From Yoonia tamlensis (GTDB lineage Bacteria; Pseudomonadota; Alphaproteobacteria; Rhodobacterales; Rhodobacteraceae), in the NCBI RefSeq assembly GCF_900115105.1, contig NZ_FOYP01000001.1:2134097-2198096 (forward strand): a DNA stretch of 64,000 nt, in the 5' to 3' direction. Below the pieces are notes generated by a model. The model had not been told where the DNA came from. It made no database searches and saw nothing but the letters and a program-made list of their open reading frames with translations. Each line of letters opens with the position of its first letter. Within the stretch, counting starts at the first letter, position 1. This document shows, piece after piece, positions 57,223-64,000 of this stretch. A program made the position numbers and the translations under genes.

Positions 57223-58401
57223 ATGTTCGCCCGATACAGTAGTGCGCGTCGCGCAATCGCACGTTTTTTCGCTTTTTTCGCCATGGTTTGGCTGGCCGCT
57301 TGTGATGCAACCATTGATCCGAATGCAAACGTGGGTCAGGGGATCGACCCCGGTGATCCGGTACAGGTGGCGCTTTTGGTGCCGCGCGGATCGGGCACCG
57401 GCAGCGATGATTTCCTCGCGCAAAACCTTGAAAACGCGGCACGTCTTGCGATTGCCGACCTTCAGGGCGCAACGATCGAATTGCGGGTCTACGACACCGC
57501 TGGCGATCCGGCGACAGCCGCCGCCGCCGCGGTAAATGCGGTCAATGACGGTGCAAAAATCATTCTTGGCCCGCTTTACAGCGAAGCCGCAAACGCCGTT
57601 GGCGTGGCCGTTGCGGGGCGCAATGTGAACGTGCTTTCGTTCTCGAACACCACGAGCATCGCGGGCGGGAACGTCTTTGTGCTGGGGGCGACGTTTGAAA
57701 ACACCGCAAACCGTCTGGTCCAATATGGCACACGCAACGGGATCAACCGTTATCTGGTTGCCTATGGCGACGATGCCGCAGGCCAGGTTGGCAGTCAGGC
57801 GATTGCCCGCGCAGTCCAGAATAACGGCGGGCAGGTTGTCGGGATGGAAAGCTATCCGTTGTCACAACAAGGGATCTTTACGTCTACACGGCGCATAGTC
57901 TCGAGCGTGCGCAGTTCCGGCGCGCAGGCGGTATTCAGCACAGCCGGTGCTGCGGCCGATCTGCCCATTATCGCAACCGCCCTGCCCGACGCAGGCATGA
58001 GCGAAAACGTCCGTTTCATCGGTCTGACCCGTTGGGATACGGTGCCGCAACTTTTCGCATTGCCTGGCGTGCAGGGCGGGTTGTTTGCGATGCCCGACCA
58101 AACCACGGCAACATTGTTTGCAGACCGCTACACTGCCACCTACGGCGAACCCCCGCATCCGCTTGCCGGTTTGGCCTATGACGGGATCGCCGCCATTGGC
58201 GCGCTTGTCGCGGCAGGCAACACTGAGGCGCTGACCAAAGCCGCGCTGACCAGCCCGCAAGGGTTCCGCGGCACGTCGGGTGTTTTCCGGCTCTTGCCAA
58301 ACGGGCTCAACGAGCGCGCATTGGCCATCGCAACCATTCAAGAAAATCAGGTGATCGTCCTTGAACAAGCCCAACGCAGTTTCGGCGGCGCCGGTCTCTG
58401 A
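57223..58401 (+). CDS. LpoA-like lipoprotein, penicillin-binding protein activator
   Basis: The 392-residue product is a lipoprotein: the hydrophobic start FFAFFAMVWLAAC ends in a LAAC lipobox. The mature region is a periplasmic binding protein-like domain (VQVALLVPRGSGTGSDDFLA; AKIILGPLYSEAANAVGVAV; VFSTAGAAADLPIIATALPD) as in LpoA, which activates PBP1A in enterobacteria. The start has GGAGGG upstream. Its position next to rsmI and yraN supports the LpoA assignment. Its 3' end overlaps the start of glnD by 41 bases. Confidence 0.87.
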   Translation: MFARYSSARRAIARFFAFFAMVWLAACDATIDPNANVGQGIDPGDPVQVALLVPRGSGTGSDDFLAQNLENAARLAIADLQGATIELRVYDTAGDPATAAAAAVNAVNDGAKIILGPLYSEAANAVGVAVAGRNVNVLSFSNTTSIAGGNVFVLGATFENTANRLVQYGTRNGINRYLVAYGDDAAGQVGSQAIARAVQNNGGQVVGMESYPLSQQGIFTSTRRIVSSVRSSGAQAVFSTAGAAADLPIIATALPDAGMSENVRFIGLTRWDTVPQLFALPGVQGGLFAMPDQTTATLFADRYTATYGEPPHPLAGLAYDGIAAIGALVAAGNTEALTKAALTSPQGFRGTSGVFRLLPNGLNERALAIATIQENQVIVLEQAQRSFGGAGL

Positions 58402-61174
58402 CCAGCACGCCAGATCACATCAAGGTACGCCGGATAGATACATCTGTCCGGCGTCAACTATTTTTGACCTCGCTGCGGTCAGCGCCGAGCTGTCGACGGC
58501 GGTCAACCAGTTGCAGTCCGAAAAAGAGGTGCGCGCCGCCGCGGTGGATGTTCTGGCACGCGCGCGCGCCACAGGACGTGCAGCCATCGCAGACGCGTTT
58601 CGCGCGCAACCTTTTGCATCACGCGCGGCCACCCAATCCTATAGCTGGCTGACCGACCAGATCGTGAAACTTGTGCTTATGGTTGCAACCGACCGGCTGC
58701 ACCCGCTGCCCAATCCAACCGAAGGCGAAAAACTGTCACTGATTGCTGTCGGTGGCTATGGCCGTGGCGAAATGGCCCCTGAATCCGATGTCGACCTGCT
58801 GTTCCTGACGCCCTACAAAATGACCCCATGGGCCGAAAGCGTGATCGAATCCATGCTTTATATGCTGTGGGATCTGAAACTGAAGGTCGGCCATGCCAGC
58901 CGCACCGTCAAAGATTGCGTGCGCCTTGCGCGCGAAGATTACACGATCCGCACCTCTTTGGTGGAATACCGGCACATTGCCGGAGATGTGGCACTTGCCA
59001 AACGCTTGGGCAAGCGACTTTGGGAAGACCTGTTCAAAAGCACCGCCGCGGAATTTATCGAAGCAAAGCTCGAAGAGCGCGGCGAACGCCATCGCAAACA
59101 AGGCGGGCAGCGCTATGTGGTTGAACCCAATGTCAAAGAAGGCAAAGGCGGCCTGCGCGACCTGCAATCGCTTTATTGGATCAGTAAATACATCTACGAT
59201 GTCAAGGAAGCCTCTGAGCTTGTCGGGCTTGGCGTCTTTACGGCCGAAGAGTTTGATACATTTGTCACGGCCGCGGATTTCCTATGGGCGGTGCGCTGTC
59301 ACATGCATCTGATTACCAACCGCGCGACCGACCAGCTTACGTTTGATCTGCAAGTCGAGGTCGCGGACGCAATGGGCTATACCGATCACGGCGGCCGGCG
59401 CGCGGTTGAACATTTCATGCAGGCCTATTTCCGGCAGGCCAACCGCGTGGGCGAATTGACCCGCATTTTCCTTACCGCGCTCGAAGCGACCCACACCAAG
59501 CCCGAACCCATGCTTGTGCGGTTGCTGGGGCGGCGCAAAAAGGCCAAAGCGCCCTATGCGATCAAGCAAAACCGCCTGACAATCGCCGATGAGGACGGGT
59601 TCTTTGCCGATAAGCTGAACATGCTGCGCATATTCGAAGAAGCATTGCGTACCGGCACATTGCTGCACCCCGATGCGATGCGGCTGATTGCGGCCCATCT
59701 TGAACTGATCGACGAAGACCTGCGCCAGAACCGCGAAGCGCGCCGGATATTTCTTGATTTGCTTCTCAAGCACGGCAACCCCGAACGCGCGCTGCGGCGG
59801 ATGAACGAACTTGGCGTGCTTGACGCGTTCATCCCCGAATTTGCACCGATCGTCGCGATGATGCAATTCAACATGTACCATCACTATACGGTCGACGAAC
59901 ACACAATCCAGTGCATCTCGAACCTTGCCCAGATCGAACGCAAGGAACTGATCGAGGAACTGCCCGTCGCATCGGGGATTTTGGAACGCGGGCTGAACCG
60001 CAAGGTGCTCTATGTCGCGCTTTTGCTGCATGATATCGGCAAAGGCCAGGACGAGGACCATTCGATTTTTGGGGCGCAAATCGCGCGCAAGGTGGCCCCG
60101 CGTCTGGGACTTAGCAAAAAAGACTGCGCCACCGTCGAATGGCTGATCCGCTATCATTTGCTGATGTCCGACGTGGCCCAAAAGCGCGATATTTCAGAAC
60201 CGCGCACGGTGCGCGGCTTTGCCAAGGCAGTGAAATCCGTCGAGAGGCTTGATCTGCTGACAGTGCTGACGGTCTGTGACATTCGCGGGGTCGGGCCTGG
60301 CACCTGGAACAACTGGAAGGCGGTTCTGATCCGCAACCTGTACAAGGCAACCAAAAGTGCGCTGCAAAACGGACTGGAAGACCTGAACCGCGACACCCGT
60401 GAGGCCGAGGCAAAACGCGCGTTGCGTGCAGCCATTGCCGATTGGCCCGCAAAGGATATCAAAACAGAAATCAGCCGCCATTACGGCCCCTACTGGCAGG
60501 GTATGCCGCTTGACTCGCATGTCACGTTTGCAAAGCTTTTGCGGGACATTTCGGATGATGAAATGCGGATCGACCTGATGCTTGACGCCGACCGCGACGC
60601 CACGCGCACCTGCTTTGCAATGGTCGATCATCCGGGGCTGTTCAGCCGGATGACGGGGGCACTGGCCCTTGTGGGTGCCAATATCGTCGACGCGAGCAGC
60701 TATACATCCAAAGACGGCTATGCGACGGCAGTATTCTGGATTCAGGATAACGACGGCAACCCCTACGAAGAATCCCGCCTGCCGCGCCTGCGCCAGATGA
60801 TTGCAAAAACCTTGCGCGGCGAAGTCGTTGCCCGCGATGCGCTTGTCAGCAAGGACAAAATCAAAAAGCGCGAACGCGCCTTCAAGGTCCAGACCAATAT
60901 CACCTTTGATAATGACGGATCCGAAATCTACACAATCATCGAGGTCGAATCGCGCGACCGGCCCGGGCTTTTGTATGATCTCACCCGCACCCTTGCGAAT
61001 AACTATGTCTATATCGCGACCGCCGTGATCGCGACCTACGGCGAACAGGTGGTCGATACCTTCTACGTCAAAGATATGGTCGGGCTGAAATTCCATTCGG
61101 ACACCAAACGTGCCGCCCTTGAACGCAAGCTACGCGAAGCCATCGCGCAAGGCGCAGAACGGGCAAATAAATGA
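58361..61174 (+). CDS. glnD: PII uridylyltransferase/uridylyl-removing enzyme
   Basis: GlnD senses glutamine and modifies PII to control nitrogen assimilation. The 937-residue product has the nucleotidyltransferase motif GGYGRGEMAPESDVDLLFL (about residues 131-149), the HD hydrolase motif LLLHDIGKG (about 556), and two ACT domains (about 747-830 and 857-937). The start is a TTG overlapping the previous gene by 41 bases, because no later ATG or GTG precedes the conserved RYICPASTIFD region. It is coupled to murJ by an ATGA overlap. Confidence 0.95.
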   Translation: MNKPNAVSAAPVSDQHARSHQGTPDRYICPASTIFDLAAVSAELSTAVNQLQSEKEVRAAAVDVLARARATGRAAIADAFRAQPFASRAATQSYSWLTDQIVKLVLMVATDRLHPLPNPTEGEKLSLIAVGGYGRGEMAPESDVDLLFLTPYKMTPWAESVIESMLYMLWDLKLKVGHASRTVKDCVRLAREDYTIRTSLVEYRHIAGDVALAKRLGKRLWEDLFKSTAAEFIEAKLEERGERHRKQGGQRYVVEPNVKEGKGGLRDLQSLYWISKYIYDVKEASELVGLGVFTAEEFDTFVTAADFLWAVRCHMHLITNRATDQLTFDLQVEVADAMGYTDHGGRRAVEHFMQAYFRQANRVGELTRIFLTALEATHTKPEPMLVRLLGRRKKAKAPYAIKQNRLTIADEDGFFADKLNMLRIFEEALRTGTLLHPDAMRLIAAHLELIDEDLRQNREARRIFLDLLLKHGNPERALRRMNELGVLDAFIPEFAPIVAMMQFNMYHHYTVDEHTIQCISNLAQIERKELIEELPVASGILERGLNRKVLYVALLLHDIGKGQDEDHSIFGAQIARKVAPRLGLSKKDCATVEWLIRYHLLMSDVAQKRDISEPRTVRGFAKAVKSVERLDLLTVLTVCDIRGVGPGTWNNWKAVLIRNLYKATKSALQNGLEDLNRDTREAEAKRALRAAIADWPAKDIKTEISRHYGPYWQGMPLDSHVTFAKLLRDISDDEMRIDLMLDADRDATRTCFAMVDHPGLFSRMTGALALVGANIVDASSYTSKDGYATAVFWIQDNDGNPYEESRLPRLRQMIAKTLRGEVVARDALVSKDKIKKRERAFKVQTNITFDNDGSEIYTIIEVESRDRPGLLYDLTRTLANNYVYIATAVIATYGEQVVDTFYVKDMVGLKFHSDTKRAALERKLREAIAQGAERANK

Positions 61175-62757
61175 AACCTATCCGCCTGATGTCAGGCTTT
61201 TTCACCGTTGGAATCTGGACGCTTGCCAGTCGGTTGCTGGGTTTTGTGCGCGACATCATGATCGCGGCCTACCTTGGCACCGGCCCCGTGGCCGAAGCAT
61301 TTCTGGTCGCGTTTTCACTGCCCAATCTGTTCCGCCGCTTCTTTGCCGAGGGCGCATTCAACATGGCCTTTGTGCCAATGTTTTCCAAAAAGCTGGAAGC
61401 CGACGATGGCGCACACCAGTTTGCCCAAGACGCCTTTGTCGGCATGGCGGTGCTGCTGACCGGTTTCACAATCCTCGGGATCATTTTTATGCCGGTGCTG
61501 GTCATGGCAATGGCCAGTGGGTTCATCGGAGATGCAAGGTTTGATCTGGCGGTCAATTACGGGCGGCTTGCCTTTCCCTATATCCTGTTCATCTCGCTTG
61601 CGGCGCTTCTTTCGGGCGTGTTGAACGCAACGGGGCGGTTCATGGCTGCTGCCGCTGCCCCTGTTTTGCTGAACATAATCTTTGTGCTGGCAATCTTGAT
61701 AACCGCTGCAACCGGTCGCCCCGCCTCGCAAGCGCTTGGCTTGGGCATTGATCAGGCACTGGGTCTTCAGGTCGGGGACAGTCTTGCGCTGTCGGTGCCT
61801 CTGGCAGGTTTGGCACAGATGGCGCTGGTCTGGTGGGCGGCGGCGCGCGCGGGATTTCCGCTGCGGCTCAAACGGCCGAAACTGACGCCCGAACTCAAAC
61901 GACTTGCGATTATCGCAGCCCCTGCTGCGCTCGCGGGTGGGGTTGTGCAGATTAACCTGCTGGTCGGGCGTCAGGTCGCCAGCTTCTTTGACGGGGCAGT
62001 TGCGTGGCTAAACTATGCCGACAGGCTGTATCAACTGCCGCTTGGCGTCGTGGGGATTGCGATCGGGGTTGTTTTGCTGCCGGACCTGTCGCGGCGGTTG
62101 CGCGCAGGCGATGCGGCGGGCGGGCAAAATGCGTTTAACCGCGCCTGCGAAATCAGCCTTGCGCTGACCATCCCTGCAGCCGTCGCGCTGATGGTAATCC
62201 CGACACCGCTGGTTAGCGTGCTGTTTGAACGCGGCGCGTTTGATGCGGCAGACACTGCCGCCACAGCACTTGCAGTGGCAATCTACGGGCTGGGGCTGCC
62301 CGCATTCGTGATGCAAAAGACGCTCAACCCGCTGTTTTTTGCGCGTGAAGACACCAAGCGCCCGTTTTATTATGCGCTGGTGGCACTGGTGTTGAACGCG
62401 GCGCTTGCCATCGGGTTATCGCCATTTATCGGCTATATCGCTGCGGCCATTGGCACCACGCTGACCGGCTGGGCCACGGTGCTTTTGCTTTGGAACGGGG
62501 CGCGGGGCATGGGCGGCGCTGCGCAGTTTGACGCGCGGTTCAAACGGCGCTTGCCGCGCATCTTGGCGGCATCATTCGGGATGGGGGCCATTCTTTGGGC
62601 CACCGCATTTGTGCTTGCGCCCTATTTCGGGGTCGCGACCCTGCGCTATGGCGCGTTGCTGGGCTTGGTTATCATCGGGATAATCAGCTATTTCGGGATC
62701 GGACATCTGATCGGCGCGTTCAAACTGGCCGAATTCAAACGCAGCATGCGCCGCTAG
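61171..62757 (+). CDS. murJ: Lipid II flippase MurJ
   Basis: MurJ moves lipid-linked peptidoglycan precursor across the inner membrane. The 528-residue product has about 14 hydrophobic segments and the family sequences LASRLLGFVRDIMIAAYLG, FSLPNLFRRFFAEGAFNMAF and LLPDLSRRLRAGD. Start overlaps glnD. The stop shares CTAG with the stop of the convergent rhomboid-like gene. Confidence 0.96.
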   Translation: MKPIRLMSGFFTVGIWTLASRLLGFVRDIMIAAYLGTGPVAEAFLVAFSLPNLFRRFFAEGAFNMAFVPMFSKKLEADDGAHQFAQDAFVGMAVLLTGFTILGIIFMPVLVMAMASGFIGDARFDLAVNYGRLAFPYILFISLAALLSGVLNATGRFMAAAAAPVLLNIIFVLAILITAATGRPASQALGLGIDQALGLQVGDSLALSVPLAGLAQMALVWWAAARAGFPLRLKRPKLTPELKRLAIIAAPAALAGGVVQINLLVGRQVASFFDGAVAWLNYADRLYQLPLGVVGIAIGVVLLPDLSRRLRAGDAAGGQNAFNRACEISLALTIPAAVALMVIPTPLVSVLFERGAFDAADTAATALAVAIYGLGLPAFVMQKTLNPLFFAREDTKRPFYYALVALVLNAALAIGLSPFIGYIAAAIGTTLTGWATVLLLWNGARGMGGAAQFDARFKRRLPRILAASFGMGAILWATAFVLAPYFGVATLRYGALLGLVIIGIISYFGIGHLIGAFKLAEFKRSMRR

Positions 62758-63437
62758 GACCGTGTGCGCATGCGGCGCAAGAACGCCGACCAGCCACCTG
62801 GCGCAAGCAAAAGCGACAGCGCAAACCCCACAACAAATGCGGATAGTTCCGCAACCCAGCCATAGCCTGTGTCAAAAATCAGCCCGAAAAAAAGCTGCAA
62901 ACCGAGCAAAACCGCAATCAGGCGAAATGCCTTGAGCTGGTTTTCACCCATCGCCTTCAGGTTCAGCCAAAGCGCATAGGTATAGGCCCCGATCAACCCG
63001 TAGACCGGCGCAAAACCCCCGATCAGCGGATAGTTATTCGGCGCGACAAAACCGAACACCAAAGCCCCCGCAATGGCGGTCACAAAATAAAGCACAAGAA
63101 TTTTGACGCCGCCATAGAATTCGGCCGTGAACTTGCCCAAGGCCAGCGTCAGCGCCGCGCAAAACGCCATTTGCGTCAGGCCGGTGTTGATAAACGGATA
63201 GGTCACAAAGCGGGACAGCAGCCCGAATGAATAATCCTTGTTTACCATGATCTGATCCAAAACAGCGCCCGCAAAGCCAAACCGCTGCACCGCGTCAATC
63301 CGCCAGCCCACGCCGCGCGGCCCGCCAATGATCGCAAGATCAGCCAGCTGCAAAACCGCCTCTATCCCGATAATCGCGAGCGCAAGCACGATGATGACAG
63401 GCGGGATCGTGTTAATCGGGCTTTCAGGTTTCATCAT
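62754..63437 (-). CDS. Rhomboid-family membrane protein, catalytic residues absent
   Basis: The 227-residue product has about six hydrophobic segments, with the rhomboid topology and a C-terminal helix ending in a basic tail. Aligned by eye on GlpG, the serine motif GLSGVVY corresponds to GGFAPVY (residues 140-146), so the catalytic Ser is Phe142. The histidine motif AHIAG corresponds to AELSA (about 196-200), so His is Glu197. It therefore appears to be an inactive rhomboid homologue. The ATG-ATG start has AAGG upstream. It lies between murJ and trpS, on the opposite strand, with its start 85 bp from the trpS start. Confidence 0.8.
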   Translation of the reverse strand: MMKPESPINTIPPVIIVLALAIIGIEAVLQLADLAIIGGPRGVGWRIDAVQRFGFAGAVLDQIMVNKDYSFGLLSRFVTYPFINTGLTQMAFCAALTLALGKFTAEFYGGVKILVLYFVTAIAGALVFGFVAPNNYPLIGGFAPVYGLIGAYTYALWLNLKAMGENQLKAFRLIAVLLGLQLFFGLIFDTGYGWVAELSAFVVGFALSLLLAPGGWSAFLRRMRTRS

Positions 63438-63522
63438 ATGGCCTTGCGGTGTTGAAGTTGACGGGTCTGTCTGGCATGGGTATGCGACCCCTGCCCCGAA
63501 ATCCAGTCCGGACATTTGCACA

Positions 63523-64000
63523 ATGACAAATTCAGCATTCACACCCCGCGTTTTTTCTGGGATCAAACCCTCTGGCGGTTTGACACTTGGCAATTACTTG
63601 GGCGCGATCAAACGGTTTGTCGGCATGCAAGGCCAGATGGAAACCATCTATTGCGTGGTCGATATGCATGCGATCACGGTTTGGCAGGACCCCAAGGAAC
63701 TTGCCAATATGACGCGCGAGGTCGCGGCAGGCTACCTTGCCGCCGGTCTGGACCCGTCGCAATCCATTCTGTTCAACCAAAGCCAGGTTGCCGCCCATGC
63801 GGAACTTGGCTGGATTTTCAACTGTGTCGCACGTGTCGGCTGGATGAACCGCATGACCCAGTTCAAAGACAAGGCTGGCAGCAACGCGGAAAAAGCGTCG
63901 CTAGGGCTTTACGCCTACCCATCGCTGATGGCCGCCGACATTCTAGTGTACCATGCGACCCACGTGCCCGTTGGCGAAGACCAAAAGCAGCATGTCGAAC
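63523..64000 (+). CDS. trpS: Tryptophanyl-tRNA synthetase, N-terminal part (runs off the right edge)
   Basis: The frame is open from the ATG at 63523 to the end of the window, giving 159 residues. The class I signature appears at once: [20 protein letters not shown] (about residues 9-28), followed by [14 protein letters not shown] and the [13 protein letters not shown] region typical of bacterial TrpRS. TrpS charges tRNA-Trp. The KMSKS loop lies beyond the window. It is divergent from the rhomboid-like gene. Confidence 0.95.
   Translation, partial: MTNSAFTPRVFSGIKPSGGLTLGNYLGAIKRFVGMQGQMETIYCVVDMHAITVWQDPKELANMTREVAAGYLAAGLDPSQSILFNQSQVAAHAELGWIFNCVARVGWMNRMTQFKDKAGSNAEKASLGLYAYPSLMAADILVYHATHVPVGEDQKQHVE

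Noticed and set aside
1-64000. tRNA, rRNA, CRISPR or insertion-sequence genes
   Set aside because: Every intergenic gap was read and none contained a cloverleaf-like, repeat-spacer or transposase pattern; a covariance-model scan would be needed for certainty.

Overview
The window looks like chromosomal DNA of a marine-type alphaproteobacterium of the Rhodobacterales (Roseobacter group). This rests on the class I lysyl-tRNA synthetase, the urease order ureDABC-X-EFG with an extra secreted protein, the rsmI-yraN-gshB block divergent from lpoA-glnD-murJ, the coaBC-dut-moeB operon, a two-domain FAD/GcvT dehydrogenase, short 4-bp gene overlaps, frequent GTG/TTG starts and GC-rich codon use. The genus cannot be fixed from the sequence alone. 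No rRNA, tRNA, CRISPR array, insertion sequence, integrase or phage structural gene was found.

Layout. 1-5.2 kb: end of an FMN-binding glutamate-synthase-like gene, a DMT exporter, leuB, and a divergent LysR/NAD(P)-binding pair. 5.2-9.3 kb: a secreted endonuclease/phosphatase-fold protein, a membrane protein, and leuD-leuC with a strong terminator after leuD. 9.5-17.6 kb: cell-surface genes (an anchored RTX-repeat protein, an Ig-domain autotransporter, a small outer-membrane barrel preceded by a CtrA-type box), an MscS channel and acetyl-CoA synthetase. 17.5-23.2 kb: a complete urease operon. 23.3-30.4 kb: a parallel beta-helix protein, a DUF4864-like protein, class I LysRS, a TerB protein, PBP4 and NadD. 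30.4-37.2 kb: a carbohydrate/redox cluster (PD40 propeller, GH43, two aldo/keto reductases, an FAD oxidoreductase, a GNAT). 37.2-47.8 kb: a dimethylglycine/sarcosine-dehydrogenase-like enzyme, a glyoxylate-reductase-like enzyme, an SH3 protein, a CDF metal transporter, an M3 peptidase and an ABC permease plus binding protein without ATPase. 47.8-51.7 kb: moeB, dut, coaBC, and cobU with a cobC-like phosphatase. 51.8-64 kb: GST, YifB, an esterase, gshB, yraN, rsmI, an LpoA-like lipoprotein, glnD, murJ, a degenerate rhomboid, and the start of trpS.

How the genes work together. leuC/D/B supply the middle of leucine synthesis. The urease operon encodes three structural subunits and the accessory proteins D, E, F and G for nickel loading, and the start of the glutamine/nitrogen control system (glnD) lies elsewhere in the window, so nitrogen metabolism is well represented. 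dacB, the LpoA-like protein and murJ serve peptidoglycan. No obvious new multi-gene system stands out. The most unusual observations are: a rhomboid whose two catalytic residues are both replaced; a perfect TTAA-N7-TTAA box before an unknown outer-membrane protein; four CCGACG-type hexamers at an exact 11-bp period in the longest non-coding gap; two copies of a small palindrome that supplies stop codons and, in one case, a start codon; and an uncharacterised secreted protein inside the urease operon.

Start codons were chosen by reading upstream Shine-Dalgarno-like sequences and family N-termini; several are GTG or TTG and are marked as such. All residue numbers refer to the chosen starts and are approximate.
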